Below, in pieces: positions 8,486 through 16,143 of a stretch of 64,000 bases of DNA (the first letter of the stretch is position 1; every line of letters begins with the position of its first letter). This DNA comes from Tabrizicola soli (GTDB lineage Bacteria; Pseudomonadota; Alphaproteobacteria; Rhodobacterales; Rhodobacteraceae). The notes beneath the pieces are model-generated. The model searched no databases and was not told the origin of the DNA. It saw only the letters and a list, made by a program, of their open reading frames with translations. Location of the stretch: contig NZ_JAEACP010000008.1 of assembly GCF_015999335.1 (NCBI RefSeq), forward strand, positions 1 to 64,000. The letters run 5' to 3'. The position numbers and the translations under genes were made by a program.

Positions 8486-8528
8486 GTACAAACTCTCCCT
8501 CGTCATTTTCGCTATGCGTCGCAGGGCC

Positions 8529-8553
8529 AACGCTCCACCGTGGCTTCGGTTCC
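8529..8553 (-). promoter_or_regulatory. EcfG-type promoter of phyR
   Basis: On the minus strand, GGAAC (plus 8549-8553), 16-nt spacer, CGTT (plus 8529-8532): an exact GSR consensus 44 nt before the phyR ATG. It gives positive feedback on the regulator. Confidence 0.85.
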
Positions 8554-8591
8554 ACAGGGGCGGATGGATCGGCAAATTTCGGCTCCGCCTT

Positions 8592-8617
8592 GGAACCATG
8601 TGTATGTTGAAGGCGTT
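8592..8617 (+). promoter_or_regulatory. EcfG-type promoter of nepR-ecfG
   Basis: GGAAC at 8592-8596, 17-nt spacer, CGTT at 8614-8617, 34 nt before the nepR ATG. Together with 8529-8553 it forms a divergent promoter pair, the arrangement known from other alphaproteobacterial GSR loci. Confidence 0.85.
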
Positions 8618-8650
8618 CGTCCATCACGAGTGAGTGGGAAGCAGAGCGAT

Positions 8651-8839
8651 ATGACGAGAGAAAAGGACGAAGATGTCCCCAAAAGGCAGGCGATACGGGC
8701 ACAGATCGACGAGAATCTGAAGCGTGTCTATACCTCGGCCCTGGACGAAGAGCTTCCCGAGCGGTTCCGAGAGCTTCTGTTGCAGCTCAAGGCGCGCGAG
8801 GCCGCGAAGGACGGTGGGAAGGATGGCGGAAGGTCATGA
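8651..8839 (+). CDS. nepR: NepR, anti-sigma factor of EcfG
   Basis: A 62-residue protein with the two-helix NepR core IDENLKRVYTSALDEELPERFRELLLQLK (residues about 18-46) flanked by charged, probably disordered ends. NepR holds EcfG inactive and is captured by phosphorylated PhyR. The ATG at 8651 was chosen over upstream in-frame codons because it follows the promoter at 8592-8617 and gives normal family length. It overlaps ecfG by four bases (ATGA), so the two are translationally coupled and made in fixed ratio. Confidence 0.93.
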   Translation: MTREKDEDVPKRQAIRAQIDENLKRVYTSALDEELPERFRELLLQLKAREAAKDGGKDGGRS

Positions 8840-9411
8840 CCGGAAGCACCGATGTCCCCGAAGACCCGCGCGACCGGCTGGCGGGCGCGATCCCTCGGCT
8901 GCGCGCCTTCGCGATCAGCCTGGCCCGCGACGTGACCCAGGCCGACGACCTTGTGCAGGACACGATTCTGAAAGCATGGTCGAACATGGACAAGTTCGAT
9001 CCCCGGACCAACCTGGACGCCTGGCTTTTCACCATCCTGCGCAACACCTTCTATTCCGCCCTGCGCAAGACCCGGCGCGAGGTGCAGGACACCGACGGCG
9101 TCCACGCCGCCGCCCTGGCCGAGAAGCCCGCGCATGACTCGCGCCTCGCGTTCAAGGATTTCCAGCGCGCCTTCGACATGCTCTCGCCCGAGCATCGCGA
9201 AGTTCTCATCCTGGTAGGGGCCTCGGGCTTTTCCTGTGAGGAGGCGGCCGAGATGATGGGAGTTGCCATCGGCACGGTGAAAAGCCGCGCCAGCCGCGCC
9301 CGCAAGCGCCTGGCCGAAATCCTGCACCTGGCCGAAGGCGAGAATCTGTTCTCGGGCACCGACGGGCCCACCCAGGCGGTCGTCTTGCGCGCCGCTTCGG
9401 GTGCGCGTTGA
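8836..9411 (+). CDS. ecfG: EcfG, ECF sigma factor of the general stress response (ECF15 group)
   Basis: A 191-residue ECF sigma factor. Region 2 is seen in ARDVTQADDLVQDTILKAWSNMDKFDPRTNLDAWLFTILRNTFYS (residues about 36-80). Region 4 is LSPEHREVLILVGASGFSCEEAAEMMGVAIGTVKSRASRARKRL (about 116-159). It directs RNA polymerase to GGAAC-N16/17-CGTT promoters, several of which occur in this window. The order phyR / nepR-ecfG is diagnostic of the family. An extra C-terminal tail of about 25 residues follows region 4. The next gene starts within its stop codon. Confidence 0.95.
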   Translation: MTGSTDVPEDPRDRLAGAIPRLRAFAISLARDVTQADDLVQDTILKAWSNMDKFDPRTNLDAWLFTILRNTFYSALRKTRREVQDTDGVHAAALAEKPAHDSRLAFKDFQRAFDMLSPEHREVLILVGASGFSCEEAAEMMGVAIGTVKSRASRARKRLAEILHLAEGENLFSGTDGPTQAVVLRAASGAR

Positions 9412-11105
9412 CATTGGCAAGGGCGGGCAGACTCGCGAAAAGCACCTTGGGCTTCCGCTTGGGCAGCACGCTGGTCCTGGCGCTGATGCCGCTTGGCGTT
9501 CTCTCCGTCGTCCAGACCCAGTCCGCCCAGAACGAGATGGTCGCCTCCACCCTGGAAGGCGTGGCCGGGGCCTCGCTCAAGGCGGTGCAAGAGCAGATCG
9601 ACCTGATCAACGACGCCCGGATCTCGGCCCGGGTAATGGCGGCCGCCCTCTCCATCACGCTCAGTGAACACGGCTCCTGCTCGGACCGGGCAAAGGCCGT
9701 GAACGACGGTCTGCCCAGCGCGGCCCTGGTCGCCTATCTGCCGATGTCCGGCCTGATGAGCTGCTCCTCGACCGGCGCTGTCCACGACTTCGGCACCAGC
9801 GCGCATTTCCGCACCGCGATCTCCCGGCCCGAGCCGATGGTCATGTACAACCCGCATGGGGAGGTCTCTGACACCGCCGTCGTCGCCGTGACGCATCCGG
9901 TCTTCGACCGGCAGGGTGCCCAGACCGGGATCGTGTCGATCTCGCTTCCCTATTTCTCGGTCGCGCCGCAGGCCTATGCCGATCCCGTCGCGCTCTGGCA
10001 GCCGGTCTATCTTGCCACGATCCGGGGCGACGGCACGCTTCTCATCGGCTCCGATCCCGGCCGCGACCTGGCCTCCGCCCTTCCCCCCGGCGTGACCGCC
10101 GCCTCGCTTGCCGAACGCGCCGGCAAGCCCGCCCTGCTTGAGGACGAGGGTGCCAGCCGCATCCTCTCCGTCACTTCCGTCGCCCGCGACCTTTACCTGC
10201 TTTCGATCTGGCAGCGCGAAAGCGCCGGTATTCTCAGCCCTGCCAGCTGGGTGGCGCCCTATCTGCTGCCTGTGCTCACCTGGCTGGCCGCGCTTGTCGC
10301 CGCCAGCTTCGCCTCCAGCCACCTTGTCGTGCGCCATGTCCGCGCCCTGTCGCGCTCGATGTCCGACTACATGGCGACCCGCAGCCGCATCATGGTGCCC
10401 GACATCACCGACGCGCCTGCCGAAATCCAGCGCCTGCACGCCGTCTACGAACAGCTGATCCGCACCATCGAGCACGAGGAGGCCGAGCTTCAGAACCTGA
10501 TCGTGGACAAGGACGTCCTCCTGCGCGAGGTGAACCACCGCAACGGCAACAGCCTGCAGATCATCGCCTCGGTGATGCGGATGTATCGCCGCGAAAGCCG
10601 GGACGACGAGGTGCGGGCGATCCTCGACGGCCTGATCAACCGCGTGATCGCGCTGTCGTCCACCCACAGCAGCCTTTACAGCATGACCGGCCGCCGCGAC
10701 GTGCCGATGGACGAGATCCTGGCCGGCGTCGTGCGGCGGCTCAAGGAAATCCACGGCGTCGCCCTTGGCGTGGCGCGCAAGCATTTCGATCCCGTCCGGA
10801 TGCCGGTCGAGGCCGCGGTTCCCCTTGCCATGGCCCTTGCCGAGATCATCGGCTGCCATTTCCACGCCCGCTCGGTCGCCAGCGAAGGCGTGGACATCTC
10901 GTTTCGGGAAAAGGACGGGGAGATCTGCCTCAAGGTCGAAGGCCCGATCGTGCCCGAGTTCCTGCCCGAGACCCTGAGCGGGATCGCCGCCCTGCCGCGC
11001 CGGATGCTGCTTCAGTTCGCCGCGCAACTGCGTGGCAAGGTGGCGATCCGCTCCGCAGACAACCGCTCGGCGGTCGAGGTGACCTTCCCCCATATCGCCG
11101 TCTGA
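9408..11105 (+). CDS. Membrane HWE/HisKA_2-type histidine kinase of the GSR operon with a degenerate ATPase domain
   Basis: A 565-residue protein with a membrane helix near residues 16-36, a periplasmic Cache-like sensor region to about 280, a second helix near 285-305, a HAMP-like linker, then a HisKA_2-type box REVNHRNGNSLQII with acceptor His377. The following domain should bind ATP. Where a kinase has an N-box such as HELVTNA it reads ALAEIIGCHFHA, and no clear Asp-Gly or glycine-rich lid box is visible before the C-terminal VEVTFPHI strand. It may therefore not phosphorylate by itself. Translation starts at a TTG overlapping the ecfG stop (a second TTG is at 9414), so it belongs to the nepR-ecfG operon. 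Confidence 0.85.
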   Translation: MTLARAGRLAKSTLGFRLGSTLVLALMPLGVLSVVQTQSAQNEMVASTLEGVAGASLKAVQEQIDLINDARISARVMAAALSITLSEHGSCSDRAKAVNDGLPSAALVAYLPMSGLMSCSSTGAVHDFGTSAHFRTAISRPEPMVMYNPHGEVSDTAVVAVTHPVFDRQGAQTGIVSISLPYFSVAPQAYADPVALWQPVYLATIRGDGTLLIGSDPGRDLASALPPGVTAASLAERAGKPALLEDEGASRILSVTSVARDLYLLSIWQRESAGILSPASWVAPYLLPVLTWLAALVAASFASSHLVVRHVRALSRSMSDYMATRSRIMVPDITDAPAEIQRLHAVYEQLIRTIEHEEAELQNLIVDKDVLLREVNHRNGNSLQIIASVMRMYRRESRDDEVRAILDGLINRVIALSSTHSSLYSMTGRRDVPMDEILAGVVRRLKEIHGVALGVARKHFDPVRMPVEAAVPLAMALAEIIGCHFHARSVASEGVDISFREKDGEICLKVEGPIVPEFLPETLSGIAALPRRMLLQFAAQLRGKVAIRSADNRSAVEVTFPHIAV

Positions 11106-11111
11106 GACGAT

Positions 11112-11145
11112 TGCGGCCGGCCCCCTGTTTCGGGGACCGGCCGCA
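11112..11145. terminator. Bidirectional terminator between convergent operons
   Basis: A 9-bp stem (11112-11120 with 11137-11145) continues into an inner C/G stem around TGTTT. It lies between the kinase stop and the DUF3618 stop on the opposite strand. Confidence 0.6.
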
Positions 11146-11162
11146 TGAATTTGCCGGATGGA

Positions 11163-12053
11163 TCAGTGCCGGACGTCGGTCCCGCGCCAGGCATGTTCGG
11201 GACGCAGCACCAACCGCGCGCGCTCGATGTCGCGGCCCATCGCCGACTTCAGCTCCTGCGCCAAGTCGCTGGCCCTGGTGACCTCGGCCCGCGCGGCGGC
11301 CTTGGCGTCATCGACCAGCTGGTCGCGGGCATCGCCCATCAGCCGGTCCTCCAGTTCGGTCGGGGGGAACATGCAGGCCACCGCCGCCCCCGCCGCCGCC
11401 ATGGCCATGCCTGCGGCAAGCGGGTAGGTCTCGACAACCTCGCGCCCCTTGGCGGTCGCGGCCACGCTGGCGGTGTAGACCCGCTCCCGCGCCTCCAGCG
11501 CCTCGGCCCGGGCGGCTTCGGTCAGCCCCTCCAGCCCGTGCCCCAGCGCCGCGCCCGTGTCGCGCGCGAAGGCGCCCATCACCGCGGCCCGATGCTTGGC
11601 CAGCTCCGCCGCCGGGGTCAGGCCGTGCCGCGCCGCATGGTCGATCTGCCGCAGCAGATCGGCCGCGCGGGCGCGCAACCCCTTGGCCCGGGTCAGCCAC
11701 TCCTCCTCGGGATCGACCGGCTCGGCCAGCGGCGGGCCGCCCTCGTCCTCCCAGCGGGTGAGGGCCTCGAACTTCTCGGGCGGACGGGGATGCCTCTCCG
11801 CCGTCTGCCGATGCCGGCCCAGGATCAGCGCCGCCAGCGCCACGCCCGCCACCGCCGCGACAAGGGGCTGCGCCCGTATCGCATGGTCCAGCCGTGACAG
11901 CAGAGGCGCGGCCTGCGCGGCCAGCGCCTCCTTGCCCTGTTCGACCAGCGCCGAAGGGGTCAGCCGGTCATGCAACTCGGACAGGGACCTCGCCAGTTGC
12001 ATCCGGTCGCGCTCCAGTTCGCGTTCGATCTCATGGCAATCCACGTCAGACAT
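11163..12053 (-). CDS. DUF3618 family membrane-associated protein
   Basis: A 296-residue protein starting MSDVDCHEIERELERDRMQLARSLSELHDRLTP, the N-terminal helical motif of DUF3618. A hydrophobic segment follows near residues 62-80 (PLVAAVAGVALAALILG), then a long Ala/Glu/Arg-rich helical region and a second weak hydrophobic stretch (AAGMAMAAAGAAVACMF, about 208-224). Function is unknown; the family is an accessory envelope protein often found next to holin-like proteins. It overlaps the preceding gene by eight bases and is the last gene of a three-gene operon under a likely EcfG-like promoter. Confidence 0.8.
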   Translation of the reverse strand: MSDVDCHEIERELERDRMQLARSLSELHDRLTPSALVEQGKEALAAQAAPLLSRLDHAIRAQPLVAAVAGVALAALILGRHRQTAERHPRPPEKFEALTRWEDEGGPPLAEPVDPEEEWLTRAKGLRARAADLLRQIDHAARHGLTPAAELAKHRAAVMGAFARDTGAALGHGLEGLTEAARAEALEARERVYTASVAATAKGREVVETYPLAAGMAMAAAGAAVACMFPPTELEDRLMGDARDQLVDDAKAAARAEVTRASDLAQELKSAMGRDIERARLVLRPEHAWRGTDVRH

Positions 12054-12465
12054 GTCGCACTCCTTCCTCGCTTATGGCGGCGCGCACCGCTTCGGCATCG
12101 CGCCGAACCCCGCGCAGCGCCCGGTCGGGCCATAGACCCCGCAGCCGCAGCGCCGCGCGCCCGGCCAGCGCCAGCACAAGGGCCAGCACGCACAGCGCCA
12201 GCCCCACGATCAGCGCCGCCCAGCCCGCCCCAAGACCGGCCTCGGCCAGAGCGGCGACGGCGGCACCGGCCAGGACGTTCAGCCCGACCAGCGCCAGGAT
12301 CGCCGCCAGCACGATCTTGACCAACCCACCCACGGCCATCCGCAGACCCGCGCCCGCCTCGGCCCTGGCCAGCATCAGCTCGCCCTTGACCAGACGCCCC
12401 AGACCCGTGACCACATCGGACAACAGCGTGCCCGTGGGCTCGGTGCTTTCCGCCGGGCCCGGCAT
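12046..12465 (-). CDS. Phage-holin-like (holin superfamily III, DUF1469-like) small membrane protein
   Basis: A 139-residue protein: an N-terminal amphipathic part (LLSDVVTGLGRLVKGELMLARAEAGAGLRMA) followed by two strong membrane helices (about residues 45-70 and 80-105) and a basic cytoplasmic tail. This is the layout of the holin-X superfamily. No lysin or phage gene is nearby, and such chromosomal copies are thought to act in envelope stress rather than lysis. Its ATG overlaps the upstream stop (TGATG), so the operon is translationally coupled. Confidence 0.8.
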   Translation of the reverse strand: MPGPAESTEPTGTLLSDVVTGLGRLVKGELMLARAEAGAGLRMAVGGLVKIVLAAILALVGLNVLAGAAVAALAEAGLGAGWAALIVGLALCVLALVLALAGRAALRLRGLWPDRALRGVRRDAEAVRAAISEEGVRHV

Positions 12466-13064
12466 CAGACTCGCGGCCCCTGGTGACGGTCATGCTCGGC
12501 CATCCGGCGGTGCGCCGAAGACCGCACGAAGCGCGCCGCCGCAAAACCCACTACGGCCGCGGCCGCCATGAAGGCCCCCGGATGCCGCCGCGCCATCTCG
12601 CGCACGTCCGCCGTCAGATCCGAGACCGACCGCTGCCGCAGCACGTCCGAGGCCTGCGTCAGCCCCTGCGCCACGCTGCTCAGCACCTTCGACTTCAGCG
12701 CATCGCCGTCCTCGCCGTCGGCCGAGCGTTGCAGCGTCGCCGCCAGCCGCTCGCCCACGTCCGAAAGCGTCTCACGCGCCGTATCGGCCTTTTCCACCGC
12801 GACGTCCTTGACCGCCGCAAGGGTCGATCCCGCACCCGAGACGATCGCCTCCTTGGCATCCTTCAGGCGCGACCGGCCCTCGTCCATCGCCTCCGAGGCG
12901 CTGTCCTTCAGGCCGTCCAGCTTGCGCTTGCCTGCGTCCATGACGTCGCCCGCCTTCTCCATCGCGGCGGCGCCGCCCTCGCTCGCGGTTTCGGCCAGCG
13001 ACTGGGCCAGGTTGCTGCCCGAGCCTTCCGACTGGTCGTCTGATTTCTTGTAGGTCCCGTTCAT
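12465..13064 (-). CDS. Nutrient-deprivation-induced-like / LEA-like helical stress protein
   Basis: A 199-residue hydrophilic protein of amphipathic repeats rich in Ala, Asp, Glu and Lys (AMEKAGDVMDAGKRKLDGLKDSASEAMDEGRSRLKDAKEAI), similar in style to late-embryogenesis-abundant proteins. The end REMARRHPGAFMAAAAVVGFAAARFVRSS is a C-terminal membrane tail typical of rhizobial nutrient-deprivation-induced proteins. It probably coats or stabilises membranes during stress. The start at 13064 follows CAGGAGA; the upstream in-frame extension overlaps the promoter region. First gene of the operon with the holin-like and DUF3618 genes. Confidence 0.75.
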   Translation of the reverse strand: MNGTYKKSDDQSEGSGSNLAQSLAETASEGGAAAMEKAGDVMDAGKRKLDGLKDSASEAMDEGRSRLKDAKEAIVSGAGSTLAAVKDVAVEKADTARETLSDVGERLAATLQRSADGEDGDALKSKVLSSVAQGLTQASDVLRQRSVSDLTADVREMARRHPGAFMAAAAVVGFAAARFVRSSAHRRMAEHDRHQGPRV

Positions 13065-13140
13065 GGCAGATCTCCTGAAATTTCCGGGGTAAGGTCCATG
13101 CACGGCGCCAGGGTCCGGCGGCTGTGCGTCACGATCTGAC

Positions 13141-13166
13141 AATGCGAAAGCCGCCGGATCGGTTCC
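13141..13166 (-). promoter_or_regulatory. EcfG-like promoter of the three-gene envelope stress operon
   Basis: On the minus strand, GGAAC (plus 13162-13166), 17-nt spacer, CATT (plus 13141-13144), one mismatch from CGTT. The -10 is 77 nt before the ATG at 13064. The bases round the GGAAC (GATCGGTTCCCGTC on the plus strand) recur at the perfect promoter near 16726. Confidence 0.5.
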
Positions 13167-13235
13167 CGTCCGCTGCCCCACCCCCGCACCCGGTCGGCCA
13201 GCCCCCGCCTGCCGCAAACTTTTTCCTGCCCCGGC

Positions 13236-13261
13236 GGAACCTTGGCCCCCGAGCGGGTGTT
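13236..13261 (+). promoter_or_regulatory. EcfG-like promoter of the DUF1328 gene
   Basis: GGAAC at 13236-13240, 17-nt spacer, TGTT at 13258-13261, one mismatch from CGTT, 59 nt before the ATG at 13320. Confidence 0.5.
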
Positions 13262-13319
13262 GAGTCGCAAAACGTCATCCTGCGCGGCTTCCCCGCGCCC
13301 TGACCAAAGGAGAAATCCC

Positions 13320-13481
13320 ATGCTCAGTTGGGCAGTCACATTCCTGATCATCGCGATCATCGCCGGCGTCCTTGGCTTTGGCGGCATCGCGGGCACCTCG
13401 GCCGGGATCGCGCAGATCCTGTTCTTCATCTTCCTGGTGCTGTTCGTCATCTCGCTGTTCCGCGGCGCGCTCCGCCGCTGA
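13320..13481 (+). CDS. DUF1328 family small membrane protein
   Basis: A 53-residue protein almost entirely made of two membrane helices, beginning [29 protein letters not shown] and ending with the basic tail FRGALRR, the DUF1328 (YtjA) pattern. Function unknown; in alphaproteobacteria the gene is a frequent member of the general stress regulon. The ATG at 13320 is preceded by AAAGGAG. It is monocistronic, with an EcfG-like promoter upstream and a strong intrinsic terminator downstream. Confidence 0.88.
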   Translation: MLSWAVTFLIIAIIAGVLGFGGIAGTSAGIAQILFFIFLVLFVISLFRGALRR

Positions 13482-13531
13482 GCCGACCCCCCGAGGGGCG
13501 ACGGTCCTTCCCTGCCGTCACCTCTCGATCT

Positions 13532-13562
13532 GGGGCTGCAGCTTCGGTTGCAGCCCCTTTTT
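13532..13562 (+). terminator. Intrinsic terminator of the DUF1328 gene
   Basis: A 9-bp stem pairs 13532-13540 with 13549-13557 around an 8-nt loop, immediately followed by five T residues (13558-13562). A classical rho-independent terminator. Confidence 0.88.
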
Positions 13563-13616
13563 CATGCACGATCCTTTCGGCCGCGCTTCTTTCACGAGCG
13601 ATCATGTCTCATAGGA

Positions 13617-14093
13617 TCAGGCGGCGACCGGCTGGGTCGGCCGCTGCGGCTGGATCTGCAACAGCACCCGGATCCGGTCCTGCGCCATCCGCCCGTCCAG
13701 CCGTTGCAGGAAGGCCCGCAGCGATTCCAGCGCCGGCCCCTCCTGGATCGCCAGCACCACCTCCGACCCCGGCTTGCGGCGCAAGGACGGCAGGAAGGTC
13801 AGGATCGCGCACATCAGCGAGAACATCGCCTCGCCATCCTGCGCGTTTCCGGCCAGCACCAGCCGATCGAGCCCGCCCAGATCGCGGATCACGCCATGCA
13901 GATGCCGCAGCGAGGCGCTTTGCCGGAAATCGGTCCAGATCATCTGCGCGCCGGGCAGGGAAAGCTCGGCCAGCGTCATCCGCACCAGAGAGCTTCCGGC
14001 CACGATCACCACCGCGCCGTCGGCACGGCGCAACTGGTCCAGCGGCAAATCCAGCGCCGCCTCGTTCAGCAGGGTCACCGTTGCATGGCTCAT
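13617..14093 (-). CDS. Unrecognised 158-aa protein, possibly a Rossmann-like remnant
   Basis: I cannot assign a family. The chain begins MSHATVTLLNEAALDLPLDQLRRADGAVVIVAGSS and alternates predicted strands and helices (GAVVIVAG, GAQMIWTD, LDRLVLAGNAQDGEAMF, SEVVLAIQEG, DRIRVLLQI), suggesting a small alpha/beta Rossmann-like fold. A shortened SDR-type domain is one possibility. There is no signal peptide or membrane helix. The start at 14093 has GGGAGG eight bases upstream. It is divergent from the AI-2E-family gene, and a near-consensus GSR promoter lies 30 nt upstream. Confidence 0.65.
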   Translation of the reverse strand: MSHATVTLLNEAALDLPLDQLRRADGAVVIVAGSSLVRMTLAELSLPGAQMIWTDFRQSASLRHLHGVIRDLGGLDRLVLAGNAQDGEAMFSLMCAILTFLPSLRRKPGSEVVLAIQEGPALESLRAFLQRLDGRMAQDRIRVLLQIQPQRPTQPVAA

Positions 14094-14122
14094 GGCTCGT
14101 CCTCCCGTCCGGGCATGGGGCA

Positions 14123-14147
14123 AACCCCAAGGACGGCCCCCGGTTCC
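14123..14147 (-). promoter_or_regulatory. EcfG-like promoter of the 158-aa unknown gene
   Basis: On the minus strand, GGAAC (plus 14143-14147), 16-nt spacer, GGTT (plus 14123-14126), one mismatch from CGTT, 30 nt before the ATG at 14093. It is paired back to back with the perfect promoter at 14173-14197. Confidence 0.45.
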
Positions 14148-14172
14148 CTCGGGGCCCACAGGTTCCACGCCG

Positions 14173-14197
14173 GGAACCGGGGTGGGCCAGCGCCGTT
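14173..14197 (+). promoter_or_regulatory. EcfG-type promoter of the AI-2E family gene
   Basis: GGAAC at 14173-14177, 16-nt spacer, CGTT at 14194-14197: an exact GSR consensus. It lies 24 nt before the ATG at 14221, or 36 nt before the alternative ATG at 14233. Confidence 0.78.
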
Positions 14198-14220
14198 GTC
14201 GGGCGGACAGGGACCAGCGC

Positions 14221-16101
14221 ATGGGGATCAGGATGCCAGAAGAACCGGCCGCGCCGAACGACCTCACGCTTCCCTTTTCCCCCGATCCCCCGCCCGGCGC
14301 GACCTCGGTCGCCTCGCTGCGGACGCTTGCCACCATCACCGTGGTCTGCGCCATCCTTTACGTCGCCAAGGACCTGTTCCTGCCCCTGGCGCTCGGCATG
14401 CTGATCGCCTTCATCCTGACCCCCGTGGTCAACGCCCTGCGCCACCGCGGCCTGCGCGACACCGTCGCGATCGTGCTCACCGTGCTTTCCGCCGCCACGC
14501 TGGTCGGGGCCTTCGTCCTGATCCTCGCCTTCCAGATCAGCCAGATCGGCTCTAATCTGCCGCAATATCAGGGCAACGTCCTGACCAAGATCGATTCGCT
14601 GCTCGACGCCGGCAAGGACAGCCGCATCATCTCGCACCTCCAGGGCTTGGTCGAGCGGATCTCGGACCGCCTCGCCGCCGAAAGCGCCGTCACCGACGAC
14701 GCCGCGATGAAGGTCGAGGTGGTCGAGCACACTGGCCTGAAGGACTGGCTGACCGGAGTCATCCTGCCCGCCATGACCCCGGTGGGGATCTTCGGCCTGA
14801 TCTTCGTCGTCGCCATCTTCGCCCTCCTCGAACGCGGCGCGCTGCGCGACCGGCTGGTGCAGCTGATCGGAGGGACCAACATCCTCGCCACCTCACGCCT
14901 CCTGGCCGAGGCCGGGGCGCGGGTCTCGACCTATCTCTTCGCCCAGCTGGTGGTGAACGTGATCTATGCCGTGCCGATCTGGCTCGGCCTCTGGCTGATC
15001 GGCGTGCCCAACGCGCTGTTCTTCGGTCTCGTGACGCTGGTGATGCGCTTCGTACCCTATATCGGCTCGGCGATCTCGGCGCTTCTGCCGCTTCTCATGG
15101 CCTTCGCCGTCTCGCCCGACTGGTCGCTGGTGCTCTGGACCGGGGCGCTGTTCCTGGTCGTGGAGTTCACCACCTCGAATTTCATCGAGCCCTGGTTCTA
15201 CGGCCAGCGCACCGGCCTCTCGCCGCTGGCCGTCATCGTCTCGGCGATGTTCTGGACCTGGCTCTGGGGTCCGGTCGGGCTGATCATGGCCACACCGCTG
15301 ACCGTCTGCCTCGTCGTCGTCGGCCACCATGTCCCCAGCCTGCGCCTCTTCCCGATCATGCTTGGCGACCAGCCCGTCCTGGCCGAATCCGCGCGCCTCT
15401 ACGACCGCCTCCTCGCCGGCCATTCCTTCGCCTTCACCGAGGCCGCGACCGCCTCGACCGCGCAGAACTATCTGGCCGACTACTACGACCGCAGTGCCAT
15501 CCCGGCACTGGCGCTGGCCCAGGCCGACCATGAGGCGGGCCTTCTCTCCGACTACCAGACCAACCGCATCGCCCATTCCGCCTGGAGCCTGACCGAGGAC
15601 CTTGAAGCCGTGGTCGAGGACGAGCTCGCCTCGGCCGCCGAGGCTCCCGCCGAGGGGGCGGAGGCCGCGCCGCTGGTGTCGAATGGCGTGCTTGACGGGC
15701 TGGGCAAGCGCATCGCGGTCATGGGGGCACGCACCGGGCTGGACGACGCGGCCGCACAGATGCTCTCGCAAGCCCTGCGCGCCGAAGGAGCCGAGTCGCG
15801 CGCGGTGCCGCATCGCTCGCTGATGCCGCGCGCGCTCGGGGACCTCGATCCCCAGACGCTGGTCCTCGTCTCGCTGGACGCCAGCCTGCCGCGTTCGGTG
15901 GATTTCCAGCTCCGCCAGCTCCGCCGCCGCCTGCCTGGTATCCGCATCGGCCTGGCGCTCTGGCCGCCCGAGGACGGCCCCCTGCCAGAGCCGGCCGGCG
16001 CCGATTTCGTGGTCCGGGGCATGGAGGCGGTGCTTTCGGCCGCCTTCGACCGACCTTCGCCCACGGAAAAGGCCGGACAGTCCCCCGCCCGGCCCGCCTG
16101 A
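14221..16101 (+). CDS. AI-2E family membrane protein with a C-terminal soluble extension
   Basis: A 626-residue protein. Residues about 35-375 form the AI-2E/PerM-type membrane domain, with helices such as LATITVVCAILYVAKDLFLPLALGML, the GxPNALFFGLVTLVMRFVPYIGS segment and the family signature NFIEPWFYGQRTGLSPLAVIVSAMFWTWLWGPVGLIMATPLTVCLVVVG. About 240 further residues are cytosolic and end in an alpha/beta domain (KRIAVMGARTGLDDAAAQMLSQALRAEG ... TLVLVSLDASLPRSVDFQLRQLRRRLPGIRIGLALWP). Substrate unknown; members range from autoinducer-2 export to Na+/H+ antiport. An in-frame ATG at 14233 may be the true start. Under a perfect EcfG promoter. Confidence 0.85.
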   Translation: MGIRMPEEPAAPNDLTLPFSPDPPPGATSVASLRTLATITVVCAILYVAKDLFLPLALGMLIAFILTPVVNALRHRGLRDTVAIVLTVLSAATLVGAFVLILAFQISQIGSNLPQYQGNVLTKIDSLLDAGKDSRIISHLQGLVERISDRLAAESAVTDDAAMKVEVVEHTGLKDWLTGVILPAMTPVGIFGLIFVVAIFALLERGALRDRLVQLIGGTNILATSRLLAEAGARVSTYLFAQLVVNVIYAVPIWLGLWLIGVPNALFFGLVTLVMRFVPYIGSAISALLPLLMAFAVSPDWSLVLWTGALFLVVEFTTSNFIEPWFYGQRTGLSPLAVIVSAMFWTWLWGPVGLIMATPLTVCLVVVGHHVPSLRLFPIMLGDQPVLAESARLYDRLLAGHSFAFTEAATASTAQNYLADYYDRSAIPALALAQADHEAGLLSDYQTNRIAHSAWSLTEDLEAVVEDELASAAEAPAEGAEAAPLVSNGVLDGLGKRIAVMGARTGLDDAAAQMLSQALRAEGAESRAVPHRSLMPRALGDLDPQTLVLVSLDASLPRSVDFQLRQLRRRLPGIRIGLALWPPEDGPLPEPAGADFVVRGMEAVLSAAFDRPSPTEKAGQSPARPA

Positions 16102-16108
16102 GAAAGTC

Positions 16109-16132
16109 GGGGCGGAACCGAAGTTCCGCCCC
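16109..16132. terminator. Bidirectional terminator between AI-2E and PNPOx genes
   Basis: A perfect 10-bp stem (16109-16118 with 16123-16132) with a CGAA tetraloop-like loop, between two convergent stop codons. Confidence 0.7.
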
Positions 16133-16143
16133 TTCCATGGCAA

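Noticed and set aside
12046-12465. Prophage remnant suggested by the holin-like gene
   Set aside because: No lysin, integrase, capsid or tail genes are nearby and the gene is coupled into a stress operon; the family is common on bacterial chromosomes.
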